From: Cinclus cinclus
Lineage: Eukaryota; Chordata; Aves; Passeriformes; Cinclidae
Reading direction: 5' to 3'
Length of the DNA: 64,000 nt
Assembly (NCBI RefSeq): GCF_963662255.1
Contig: NC_085059.1
Location: forward strand, 17,329,588 to 17,393,587
The notes below the pieces were generated by a model, which worked only from the letters and a program-made list of their open reading frames with translations, was not told where the DNA came from and ran no database searches. A program made the translations under genes and the position numbers. This document shows positions 24,701-37,771 of this stretch, one piece after another. Position 1 is the first letter of the stretch. Each line of letters begins with the position of its first letter.

Positions 24701-26756
24701 ATTTTGCCCAAGAGGAACGTGGGGCTCAAATCAGTGTGTGGCTTTACCCACAGTACCCACACCTACAACTACGCAACACACGTCAGGATCTTAAATCATA
24801 CTCAAAGTGATCCAGATTTCCTTCAGCAGCTATGGTCCAAGAGAGGTTTTTGACGTGGAAGATGCCCTGGAGTAGCTAAAGGCAGCATCAAGCAAATGTT
24901 AAGAGGGAATCCTGCCAGGTCTGCCAGCAGAGAAGTGAGGGGGCTTAACTCAGGATGAACAGGGAGGTGACCAATCAAACCAAACCTATTGGGCAGCACA
25001 GCTCTGAAATGGGGTGGTGGAGGTTAAAATGCAAGGTGGAAAATCCATGGAATGCTTGTAGTCAGGCAGTCAAAATTTACTGTAAAGACTGTGAGTATTG
25101 TAAACCTCAGAATGATCCCAAGAAAATGTGAAGTGGTTGGCAATTAGAGTCCTAATTTAGTTGAGCACTTAAGTAACTGAAAGAGTTTCTTTGACTTCCA
25201 AGTTGTTTGGATGCTTCTATGTAAGGATGCTCCTGAATCTTAAAGCATATAAATTGATTTACACCTTTTTAAGCAAAAAATACAGTGAAAATTATGTAGT
25301 AATGTATGTAAATATAAACCCTTTATCAGTTTTCTTTAAAATGTTTAGAAATACTCAGAGCTTAGGGGGGGAAAAAAAGTAGGAAATAAACAAAAGAGAC
25401 ACATTTTTAATGAATTTAAGTGCAAAATAAATTTTCATTATCAAAGTGTATGGGAAAAAAAATCAATTTCCCTAAGAAAAAAAAATCTGGCACCGTAAGT
25501 AGCACTTCAGTGGGGAAAAAACCCATCTTCCATAAAAATTCAAATTATCAAATTTGCGAAATCTAAAGGGACAGAAGTTATTAGGGAATTACTGCAGAAA
25601 TCTGAGAAAATATCTGCGATGAATTTCATGCAGCTTTAGGCTTTATTACACAAATCCCTAGGATTCTATTTTTTTTTCTGTAAGAAAACTTTCATTGGCC
25701 AATGACTGTAAACCTCAAGCTGCTTTTTAAAAACCCACACGTGCACTGATGAAACAGCTGAACTGCTCTGCTGACACCCCATGCCACGGTTGTTTCCTGA
25801 GTCAGACCTAACACACATCTTCTGTCTGTCCTATGACTGGAATCACCAAATGCAGAAAAAACCCAAAAAAGATGCTACAGCCCCAACACCTCAACTCAAA
25901 AGAAAATAATTCTTCCAGTGAATGGAAATGCCTGGTCCTACCTCTTGGCAGAGACAAGAGCCTGTCCCTCAGATTGCAATTGTCCCTTCCTGACTGGAGA
26001 TGCACAGGGGGCAAGAGAAGAGGGATTTCTTCACCCCGTGTGTCCCCACAGAGGCAGAACACACACCTCAGCCATTTATCATCGTGCCAGCTCAGCCTGA
26101 CAAGGATTTTTCCCCCGGGGCTTCTAAACTGGAGATGTTATTTAGGTTACAAAAACAATTGCACATTTTCTGCTTCCTGAGCCGGCGCAGACCTGCGAGC
26201 GTGCAAAGGAAAGGATGTGAAACCTGCCAGGGCTGTGGCCACAACACATCCCTGAGGCTGGGAAAGCACCCAGGGATGGAGGGAGAACTCTGGGAGACAC
26301 ACCACGGCCATCGTGGCTCAACTCTCCCTGAAGTTCACAGAAAGCAATTTCCTTTGGCCTCTGCATCAGCCATAGATTATTTTCTTCGTTTCATTTTTTC
26401 TCCCTTTCCCCCATTCCTTGAGTGTCTGCTTCACTCTGCCCCCCTCGCTGTATGGATTAAAGGGGGGAAAAGGACAAACCTTGTGAGCCCAACGGGGCTG
26501 AGGATCCAGAGCAAATCCTGCAGATCAATGCTGGCTGAAATTTGCAGGAGGCCTGATCTGTTTAGAACTTGATCATCAGGTCTGGCTCCCATTTCTAGAT
26601 AATGATCGTGGGATGCTGTAAGTTTGCAGCACATACAGAGCAGCATCCTCACAGAGCAGGATGCACCTTTGCCTTCACAAGTGCTAAAATGTTGCCCTCT
26701 TACAGGACTTCACTGGGGTTTTTTTATCTCACACAATTTCTCCTTAATTATTTCCC

Positions 26757-26774
26757 TTTTTTTTTTTTTTTTTT
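26757..26774. repeat. T18 homopolymer
   Basis: Eighteen consecutive T with no recognisable element attached. Confidence 0.95.
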
Positions 26775-27879
26775 GGACATAGGTAAATCTTATCCGTGCT
26801 CATTATAAAATTCTCGCTGCTAAATTATTTATGCCAAACAATCAAGTGTGGTACCTTTGCAGATGTCAGCAGATAAACAGAAATGCAATGTTGCATGATA
26901 GAGTTTAATGCTGTGGAAATGTCGGGGTGCTTATTTTAAAATTCCACTGACCTTTGCTGTCCTTTTTTCAACTTTTGCTTATTGCCACAGTAAGGAAGCA
27001 CTGCAACGAGATGGGGAATTTTTATATGAGGATCCTGAAAGTCAATATTTAAGGGAGGTGTGTTTCCTCAATGACACCATTGCTGATGATGTGCTATCAA
27101 GAGGCAGCAGAAAGGCACCATTCATACAGACCCTGGGCAGTATGAGAATCAGCAAAGAGCAAAACAAGCAAAACCAAACTCCAGGGTTGCCTCGAGAGGA
27201 GCACGGGAGCACAATGCCTGCAATGTTGTTACAGGGGGCTGCTGTGACATTAAGATATTACAGGTTTGTGGTTATTTTTGGGGTTCCTCTCTCTCCCTGC
27301 TGGCACTCCAGGCTCTGTGGGACCCGTGTAACAAGGCAATAGTGTCTGGGAAATAATGAGCAGGGGAATGCAGTGCTGTTCTTTCATTGCAGTGTTAGGT
27401 GCAATGTTGCACACTAAAGCACCAGATCAATACCTCCAGCAGCAACCCGTTCAATACACCTGAATTATTGCTTCATTTTTCTTCTTATTATAGATGAGTT
27501 GTGTTATTATTTTCCCCAAATCGATATTTTACAACCTTTTTTATCCGTTTCTCCATAAATTTTGTGATTACTTTAAACTGGGAATTCCGGTACACTAAAT
27601 AAGATGCAGTATCTGAGAGGTAGTGAATGTACCAACACGATTTTTTACTCCAGACACTGCTTAAAGGCAGATCCTAATCAATAGCTAAGTAGGAAAATTT
27701 TTACGTAAGAAAGTTGGAAGCAGCACCACGCTTACAAAATGAAAATCCAGGTTCCTAGAAAACACTGGCTCCAAAATGAGGCTATTTTAGAAATAGAGGG
27801 AAGGAGAGGCCTGATGGGCACTTTACGTGGGAAATTTAATTCCAAACAAATATGCTTTTTACTTCCCCCCAGCTAAAGG

Positions 27880-28110
27880 GCAACCATAATTCACTGAAAT
27901 TGTTTCTTACAAAGCAGATAATCCTGTGCACCTTAGAGTGATTTAATTAGCTTCCGTAGCTGTCTCCTGCTAAGTGTTTAAAGCATCTGCAAATCAAATC
28001 ATGTTAACTCATCTGCTGCACCACTTTCTTTGTTCTGTGCATAGGACCTTCCTAATAGCATTAATAGAAGCATGAGTTTCCCTGGAGAGGGGAGTAGCAA
28101 AGTGAGTTAA
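27880..28110. promoter_or_regulatory. Candidate conserved non-coding element
   Basis: Contains TGATTTAATTAGCTTCC and an overlapping GCAAATCAAATCATGTTAAC (octamer/HNF1-like) in repeat-free sequence. Enhancer-like by eye. Conservation is not tested. Confidence 0.25.
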
Positions 28111-29314
28111 TTACATAGTTATTGTAAAATTGTGTACATTATTCCACAGAACACGCAGGGTAGGTATTAAGTTGCTACACACAAAATAAGGACAATTTTG
28201 GGTGATCCCAAGGACTGAAATGGTAGAATTTGAGAGGAAAATGCAGATTCCCACCGAAGCTGGAGGAATTCTGCCAAATTCCTGCACGCAGTCTGCCTGG
28301 CCTGGCTGCTCGTGGACTGCAGTGCAGGATCCTGGCTCTCCCTACACTTCAGCTGCAATTTCTACCCTCACATTTACTGCAGGATTACAAGATCTAGCAG
28401 TAGGAGGTAAAGTAATCTCCATTCAATGTTTTATAATACTTTAAAAATTTTTAAAGGAAAGAAAAAAGAAAAAATTCCCGGGATTTTCTGCTATAAATTG
28501 TGTAGATTTCTGCTCATATCCATTTGGTCTAATTAGGCATCACAGATCCCTCAAGGAGCAAGTCCAGCAGTTTCTTTGGATGTGGCCATCAGCACTACAG
28601 TGGGGCAAATAATTCACAACAAATTATTCCCAGTCAGTAACTCTCCAAAGAGATATTTTTCTCCAATTATTCTGTTTAATTAAAGTATTTGTCGAATATT
28701 TTTTTCTGACTAACCTTATCCTTATAGATAGATAATTACAGAGTGGATTGTACAAATTTTTAATTTAAATTCTCTCTCCACTTATAGCATATGTTCAGCA
28801 AAGGCATTACCTCACTTGTGTTTTTTGATGCTTTTCAGTCATATTTCTTAACAACCAACAGTGAGTTTTACATCCTTTTTTTTCCAGGCAAAGCCATATA
28901 CACCACAGAAAATTCACTTTCCACAGCACCCTCTGAGTTCTTCTCAGAAGGGATTGTTTCAGCAAACTCACTTGTTCAAACGTTCACAGGGAGCAAAACA
29001 CTACAGGGAACTGAAAGAAATTCATTGCCTAAACACAAATGAAAATTCATGGTCCACAGAAATACCCTTATTTCCCAGCTCTAATCAGCATGAACATCTG
29101 TGAAAAAAAAAAAGTCTAATGGGGGAAATTGGAGAGGGGAGGGGGTCATTTCCATCCTTTCCCTTAGGCCCCAATTTAAAAAGGGTTCATTTGTCTTTTA
29201 AGCAGAACTTGCAAGCGATGTGAGGATGAACAGTTTTGGTGAAGGAAGGACATGCAGGTTTGGCTTTGTCTTTGGAAAATCTGAACTAAATTCTTCATCC
29301 TAGAAAAAGAAAAG

Positions 29315-29333
29315 AAAAAAAAAAAAAAAAAAA
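29315..29333. repeat. A19 homopolymer
   Basis: Nineteen consecutive A preceded by an A-rich GAAAAAGAAAAG stretch. Confidence 0.95.
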
Positions 29334-32300
29334 GATACCTGGTGCAGGTTCTTGTTCATGTCCCTGGCCAGCCAGACCTGGGATAAGAGCTCCTCTATCA
29401 ATAACAGCCTCTGAGCTGACAGAAACACCCAGGGAAAATCCAGCCTCAGGCAAATAGGTGAAACATGGCTCAGTCTCATCCTTTTAAATAACTGACATGC
29501 ATAGTTCAATGCAAGATTTAAGGGAGAAAAAGTACCTTAAAATTAAAATTAAAACCTGTAGAGAAAAAAATATTATTGTTTTTCAGTAGGATGGCCACTT
29601 GAAGAGCTGTTTTTTTGGAACAGCAATGTAATGACTATTTCTAGTAGCTATGCATGTGTATGCATGTGAACTTTAGGGAAAATTCTTTTTGGAGAGATGA
29701 AAATAGTCAGAGATCTACATTTGGAAAAAATATTTCCCTAGCAGAAGTGACCTTTTAATGTGAATTCATGGTTACTTCTGGCAGCAAAATCTTGCCTTCC
29801 ATTTTTACGAATATAAGTTTGCTGCTGGAACTGCCTGAGCACACAAACTACATATTTTTATTTGATGAGTTTCTGCCTTCTGCAGACACTATCCCACTGA
29901 AAGCTGGGATCTGGGTATAAGAAAGGAGATAAAAAGCAGAGCCAAAGAAAAAGGGGACAATAAGCAGAAGTATTTCAGAAACTATCAGGCATTGTAATAT
30001 TTGGGGTAATAGTTACTTTCCTGCACAGCACCTGGCACGTGGGACACTGAGGGTGAAATGCTTCTCATCCAGCTTCAGCCAAACAAGTGCTTATTTAGCA
30101 AGCTGGTCAGAGCCCATGTGCAGGAAGAAGACCAAGAGAAGTTTCCTGATGGTTCCCCTGCATCTTAAATGACATCTGGCAGCCCAGGGGGTATCAAAAC
30201 CAGAGCTCCAAAAGATTCACTGCATTTTTTATAAGGTACAAGAGGGCCTCATCATGTTGAAAAGGGATAAAACCCATCCAGAAAATGCTGCAAGTGCTAA
30301 AAAGGGACATCAAATTTCACAGTTGTTCATAGGTATCCCAGTTTTGCTCTGTAAATTTCAGATTTAAAATGGGAGGTTTGGCACCAATTTCTGTTTTAGC
30401 AAACATGTATTTTTATTAGATGGCTGTTACAGTACCTTAAATGCCATGTGCATTTTCTGTCCCATGGGGTCCTAAAAAATGCCATATTTAGTTGCTTGTG
30501 TGGGGTTTCTCTCTATATTTTTTTACTTGGGTTGTTTTAAGTTTGTTTCTTGAGTGTGATTTGGATGGTTTTTATTAACTCTCTGTCTGCTGGGTGTGGG
30601 TTTTCCTTTTTTTTTAACCACCAGTGCTGGCACCTGGTACTATCCAACAGCAGTTGAAGTCCACAACTCTTGAAGCATAGAGGTTAACCACAATTTATGG
30701 CAACAGGAAAAAGCAGAAGAACCATGTTTGGGAGGGAAGGGAGAGGACAGAAGTTAAAGACACTGAGAGATGAAATAACAGTAGGTATGACCTTAGGGCA
30801 AACTGTGCCAGACTGCAGCTCTCCATAGGCAACTATGGGCAAATCCAGCTCTTTGTTGTCATCCTGCCTGGATGGCTCACACTGATCTCCCCAAGCTGTA
30901 AACTGCCATCAACTCCCTGGTCCTTGGCAGTCCAAGTTTGGTGTGCAATGGAAGAAGTTCCTTCAGAATAGCTGCAAAAGCACAGCCTATTTTACATCAT
31001 GTTAATATGTTGGTGTTCTAATATATCAAATAACTTCTCTTCTACCTTGTGGAAGAAAACAACTGCATACTCTTGTCTTGGCAGGATTAAGGCATGATGG
31101 TTTTATACTTCTTAATTAACTGCTCATAACAGACCAGGGGAAAGATCCAATGGCAAAACTCCTTTCAGTGAAGGTTATACCGTTATATACAGACCTTAAA
31201 CAATCGAGCTTAGGGGTTTTTTTTAAATTAAAAAGCAAAATGTAGCAGTTTTAGCCCCACAATGTTGTCCCTTAGCAACAGCAGCAGCCGAGCGATGACA
31301 GTGACCTGCCAGGAGGTCCCAGGGAAGCTCCTCCAGATTGCTGAAACTTTTGTGCAGATTGAATCTTCAAGGAAATTCTGCTTTCTCTAAGACATTGTCC
31401 AACCATTACCATGAAATAAATGTGGCCCACTGCCACATGTCTCACATAATTTAAAACACCGTGGTTACAACTCCTTTCCATTTGGCTCCTGTGGTGTCAC
31501 CAATGTAGCAGCCCTGCAGCCTACAGGGCCAGTCTGCACTGCAAAGTTTCATACAAACATACTCAAAATAACTTCAAATAAAGGATGGACACTGTAGCCT
31601 GTGCCAGGAGGCAACTCTGCAGAGTTTTGGGGCAGCCTGAGAAACTGCCAGGATTGAGCTTTGTCATACTGTGATTAAACTGTTTCCAGCATCTCTATCC
31701 CATCACCAGGGCAGACCACATCACTTATGCACTTGATATCTTCATAACTAAGCAGAAGAGCCTGTGTGAGTTCTTGCAAGATAGCAGAAAAGTACAAAGA
31801 ACTTCACACTCCATGCAATAAATTGCTCTTGCATCCACTGAGATGAAAGGCTACAAGTACAAGATTTTCCTTTTATCTATATATTAACAAAAAAAAGCCT
31901 GAATCTGTAGACATGGGATATATTGAGGCACATCTTCTCTGTAGTCACTGCTGTCAGAAGCTCTAACCAGGCTAGATAAGCACTACTGGCTGTGTAGGGA
32001 TGCTGGCACAAGCAGAAGGAACGAGGCTGCCCAAGTCCTGCCTCTGGGGAACGATGCTGCACATCCCAGAGCTGGGCACTTGTGAAACAAAATGCCTCAG
32101 CAAAATGAGCCCTCACTAACGAGCACCTCAAAGGATTAAGCACATCTTAAGGAGACTATTTGGCAGGCAGTGCTGTGTGAGAATGTGCCTCAGGCAGCTG
32201 TGCACTAAATTCAGGTCCTGACACCCTCTCCAGAGCCAGCGTGCCATGGGCACCTCTGAGAGCCTGGCCACAACTTGGCCACTCCTCAACCACAGCAAAT

Positions 32301-35300
32301 CCTGCCCAGCATTCCAGAAGAAACCAAAACGTGCTGCACACCACGAGAAGAGCAGGAAGGATGAGTTAAGTACATACATTCCCATGAGGAAGCCAGAATT
32401 CCCAGTCTATTAAACATGTCAGTGGCAGCAAGTAGTCAAGGATTCTGCTTTCTGGGCCAGCAAAGAGACAGTGCCTTGTCTGTCTTCTTAAGGCACAGCA
32501 TCAAAATGCATTAAGGTGATCAGTTCAGCCTCTGCTGCCACTCTAAACTGCCCTTTTCTGTAGTGTTTGTCTAACCTGGATACCCACACATTAAAGGCAG
32601 TGAAGCCCCCTGTAGAAACAAAGTACAATGCAGACTTTTTAGAAATTCATCTCAGCTCCCTGTTCTTATTGGCCTTTTTTTTTTTTTTTAAGAGGGAAAA
32701 ATATCTCATCAAGTGACATGAGCTAAAAGGAGAATAATAATAAAAAAAAAAGATTAACAATTTCAGTCTGGAATAAGAGTTTTGAAGCAAGGGTATGAAA
32801 ATTTAAAGGTATTGGGGTGGGGATAAAGAAGAGAATTTACAAGGCTTATTTTGTGAATCCAGAGGCTTAATTTATCATGAAGTCTGGAATTTGAAAAGCA
32901 AAAAATGGTTTATTGGTTCTGAAGGTCAGATAACAATGTTATATCATATTCAATGGGTTAAGGTTGCAAGGGTCTACAGGGTTGCATGACAATTGCAGGA
33001 ATCCTTATGAAGTCTATTTTATACCTTTATATTGTTAATAGCTTTCTAATCCTTTACCACAAATTTATAGTTTAGAAATGGCAACACATCTTAAAGATTA
33101 AAGGTATGTGACAAACAGTTCATGTCCTTTAATAATCAAATCACATAGTTTAGATTGGGGGCTTATCAGGCTTTTTCCTACTCCATGGTTTCATAGGTAG
33201 AAAATACTTTATATCCCTATTACATGAATGATGAATGGGACCATTGGTTATGGGCTGTTATTTGCTTGGCTGTAGTCAATATGTTTTCTTTGGACAGGGA
33301 CTTCAGTGATTTATTTCTCTTTTGGCCTTATCACTTATTAACTCAGGGCAGACAGAAACAGCCAAGGTTGTGAATAAGGACTAGTGCCCATTTAGGCTTC
33401 TAATATCAGAGAAAATATTCTTTTTAATGATCCAGCTACCCTTTGCTGCGTAGAGCCTGATTGCACTTCCCTCTAACTAGAAAATAAAGGTCATATTTCT
33501 TGGAAAGTGTATACATAAAATATGCAAAATAATATGTTTCCTTCACAGCCAGCTTTATTCTGACGGTTGCTGTAATTGCTTTCATTTTGAAGCTGTCCTA
33601 CAGGTACTCTGCACACTTTCAGTGATTGTTTTTTGCACTGTGTTATGGTGCTACCAGTGTTTAAGAAATACCAAAGATGTGAGGGCTCTGTTCCTATTAG
33701 CTTAGAATAGGGATTTGCCAGTTACCTCCACCATCCCCTCCCCACAATCAGTTAGGATTGCTCCCAGCTTCCTTTCCTGACTTTCTGCAAACCAAACCAA
33801 CCATCCTAATGCTGCTAAAATTCCACCCTGATAACTGCCCATACTTCTCTCCACTGGACATGTCCTTACAAGCGTCAAAACAAATATTCTGGTAACAACA
33901 TTAACGCCCCAAACCATCACCAAAATAATAAACACTGAAATTATTTCATCTAGAAAATCTTGTTCCAAAGCAATTGCAGCCATTTTTTTCCCCCTCAAAG
34001 TTTCCAGGCAGGGCAGGTGACTGACTCAGTTAATGGACTGGAACATACAAAAGGCCAGGTTCAAGCTCAAACTCACACAGAGATTTCCTGAGAGCAGCTT
34101 TTCACCTCAAGGGCAGGTAACACCCAGATCACATCTCTGATGGGGGCTTGGAGGGAAAGGCTGCACCAATCCCACCCTTGTTTGCCCTGCACTGCCCTGG
34201 AACCAGTGGTGCCACAAGTCCTTCAGTGACAAACACCTCTGCAGTCCCCATGGCAAGGTCCACTTGGGAAGGAACACTTGGCACAGTGAGATAAAGGGGG
34301 AGCCCAGAGCCTTAGGATATTTTTAAAATACTTGTTAAAAGGATTTTTTTGCTTTTTTTTGTTTTTCCTCAGAGTCATTAATTAAATTCCCTGATAAAAG
34401 TTTACATTTACAAAGGTTTGTTTTCATTCATCCTTACTTGACTGTGTTCTAAAAAAAAGGATTTACCATGTCTTCTCCATAGACCCTCTCTGAGATCAGG
34501 AACAGATTTTCTATGGAGCACAGGGTAACCTGCAGCACGCTCATGCTCTTTAAACTTCATATATTTCTTTGCATTTAAGAATTTTTTTCTGTTCTTTTGC
34601 AGCACTTTCAGACTATTTAACTTCAAGATATCTGATACTTTTTATTCTGCCACCACTATTAATATCTACTAGTGAAAGATAGATAAAAACTGCTGTTAAA
34701 AACAAATGGCATTCATTTGCTTGCTACCAGATCTCATAGCTGGTCACTCTTCTGGAGAAGTGATGTGCTCTATATTTCATTTCAGCTTAATGATCCCCAT
34801 ATCTTTGAGATTGAAGAATTTTATAAACACATCAGGATAAAACCTGAGACAGCATCAGACATGCTGGATTTTTTCTTTTATTTTTATTGTTCTGTTGATG
34901 GTGGCCTTCTCTCCTGATTTATACTAATCAGTTATTTAAGTGCTCATGATTTAATAATAAACACACATGAATGAGGCATTGTAAAACCTAATGAGGTTGT
35001 GGATTACTGATTTTGAGAATAACTGCCACTAGTTTTTAATATTTCTCAGGAACGAGCAGCCACACAGCTATGGCCAAGGTTAGCTGGTGTGAGGGTCAAA
35101 CTCCAGTCTGCAAGGATCAAGGAAGTCTCTATAGGAACCTCTTGACAACCACTATGTCTCTTCTTTTTCCTTCCTTTATTCTTTTTTTTTTTTTTCAAGT
35201 GTTCTTTTCTTTAGTCTCCAAACTCCAGAACTCTCCATTCTGAAAACTGATTTTTTCATTGATTATGTACCTTTTGATCTTTGCATAGTTATTAGCGCTG

Positions 35301-37550
35301 TCTTGAAAAGAGAAAATTTTCCTAGCAAAGGAAATCACTGACATTTACCAGGTTAGAAACTTAAGGGACTCCAGATCAGTTTTTAAGTGGTTCCAATTCT
35401 GACCAGATCTCTGTACATGACTCCAACCTCTGCATCCAGGATCATGGACTGAAGCTTTAGATGGTAACAGGTAGTTTTTGGTCTCTTACTCTTGAAGGTA
35501 TTCGACTTAAAAAAAAAAAAAATGAAAAGAGAATGATTCTCAGAAGACAACTACTCCTGTGCTTCTGTAAATAAAACCATCTAAAATTAAAAATCTGAAA
35601 ACGAAGTCACCTAAAACAGAGACTTTTTGGAAATGTTACCCAAATCATCTGTGATCTGCAAGGCCCTTCCTCTTTGTACGCAGACTCAAATGTTTTCAGA
35701 AGATTTTTCCACATGAGACCATTTCGTTTTTGTAGCAAATAGGGGAGTGAAAAGCTCCCTGAGAAGCCCTGTGACATTTCAGAGACAGACGCAGTTTCCC
35801 AGAAATTCTGTGAATATCCTGACCTTCACAGCACCAGGATTTCCACATCTCTCCACACACAGTGGCCTGACAGTGTAATACAAACACTGGTCAGTCCTGG
35901 CAGTGTCCACTCTGTCCTACTCAGCCTTTGTCACAGTTATCCTACAGGATCAGAGCTCAGCATCTGGGTTACTCCCAGTGCACAACAAGCCCATGGCAGT
36001 GTTTACACCCTTCCTCCATCCAGCCTTTCCCACTAGCAGCACTTCTAGAGACACATCCCACCCCACAGCTCGTAACAAACCCCAAATGGCCCATGGGGGA
36101 CTTGCCTGCTCCTCGTGGTGCCCTGTCAGCACACAAGGGGTTCAGCCCACAGCCTCCCTGCAAGCCTAATGCAATTTAAAATGGTCCCTAAATTCCAACC
36201 TGTATCCAACCAGGTAATCTATTTCCAAAAGTAGGAGCAGTATTTGGGGTACTGCTCAGCGAAGAATCTGAATTAACCCATTTTGCACACAACCTCAGAG
36301 ACACAGCTCTGTACTTCTGGCACCTATGAAGTCCTTTGCTCTGCTTTTGGAACACAAGCACAAAATCTTAAACTGAGCAGGTGGTAGAAGACACAGCATA
36401 ATGCATTTTTATGGGCCCTCCATATGTCCTTTCCAATATGCACTGAGATAAATTCTCATCTCACTCACAGCCGTGCAGCCCCACTCAAATCTTGCAGTTT
36501 AGTGCCACTGCAAAACTCATCTGTGAAATTCATGTTGTCCATGATGCATCCATTTTTTAAAAATTAAAGCAAATAAAAACAAAATCTCAAAGGTCTGTCT
36601 GGGTATCTCAAATTTGTGCCAATTCTCACATCTTACTAAAGTCAGCCATATATGCCCTGAGTCACCTTGCCAAAACACCTATGGGTTTGTACCTCTAATC
36701 TCTACCTTTATCTTTGTTTCTCCAGTCCTAAAATAATGCTAGTGACCCACACCTAACTCCCAAGCTGCGTCAGAAAGCTGAATTAATTCAGTGCTCTCCA
36801 ATGCCAGAAGAGACTTGGAGATGAATGGTGCCACAGCATGCCTGTGTATTTCTATGTGTAATATGGACTTTTAATATTATTCCAAAAAGAACACACAATC
36901 AAGGTGTGTTCAGACTTCTGTATTTCTAATAACATTCTCTCAGGAATGTCAAAGCTTAAACTCTAAGAAATAATTGCTGTCTAAGTGCATGCTAATGGCT
37001 CGCTCTGCAGATGGAAAATAAAAAAAATGATGTTTTCTTGTAAGCACAGGGTTGACACGGGTTTATTTCTTTCAGAAATACTCACAAAGGCCAGGATTTC
37101 TCTGTATATATGTGACCTTGATTCCTAGATGGCACACGGACTACTTAGAGATCAAGTTACTAAGTTATTTGCAGTTAAAGAGGAAAAAAAGGCTAAAATT
37201 AATGGGTCACTGGGTATTTTCTTCTGAGAACTTAACTACTTAACAGTAAGAAAAAAACAGTTTACAGCCAGGTGGCTTGAGGGGATATTTTGTTGAACAC
37301 TGATTAAAAATAATTTCTTCTAAATGAGACCTGACCACAAAATGGGACCATTAACGAGCAGGGACATTCTCACCAGAAAGGAAACTATGCTTGATCAACT
37401 CCTGCACCGCCCACAAAACCCAGGTCTTGTTCTCTCTCACACACACTCTTTTTTGCTTCTTCCCCCATGCTTTTTCTGCTCTCCCCTTTTCTTGTTCTTA
37501 ATAGCAGGGTAAATAAGCAGCAAGTGATGCTGAAATGTTTTCGGCCAAAA

Positions 37551-37590
37551 ACAGAGGCCAAACTCCTCTGAGAAAACATTTGGCCTCTGT
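37551..37590. repeat. 12-bp perfect inverted repeat (hairpin)
   Basis: ACAGAGGCCAAA at 37551-37562 pairs exactly with TTTGGCCTCTGT at 37579-37590 across a 16-nt loop. Four further A-T pairs (37547-37550 with 37593-37596) are possible past a GG bulge. It resembles a short precursor hairpin, or the ends of a very small non-autonomous element. No known small RNA is recognised. Confidence 0.7.
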
Positions 37591-37720
37591 GGTTTTGTAA
37601 TATGTTCCAGAACACTGAGTTCACTGAAGAACATTGTGAAAAACTCCCATCGGCTGCAGTGATGCTGGGGAATGTTACTGTATCCCAACTTCCAATTGGT
37701 CCATTTCCTGCAGGCCTTGT

Positions 37721-37771
37721 TAAAAAAAAATAAAAAAAATAAAAAATAATAAAAAAAGAAAAATAAAAAAA
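37721..37771. repeat. A-rich low-complexity stretch
   Basis: About 50 bases of A runs broken by single T or G. Confidence 0.95.

Noticed and set aside
28470..28490. TTCCCGGGA as an EBF or STAT site
   Set aside because: The spacer is zero bases (CCCGGG), so it is not an EBF palindrome, and it lacks the GAA half of a STAT site.
29300..29509. Frame ending in a poly-Phe run
   Set aside because: Translation of the A19 homopolymer on the opposite strand.
32870..33540. Possible old LTR (TTTATT-containing, repeat-like texture)
   Set aside because: No TG…CA ends, target-site duplication or internal retroviral sequence could be seen. A repeat-library search would decide.
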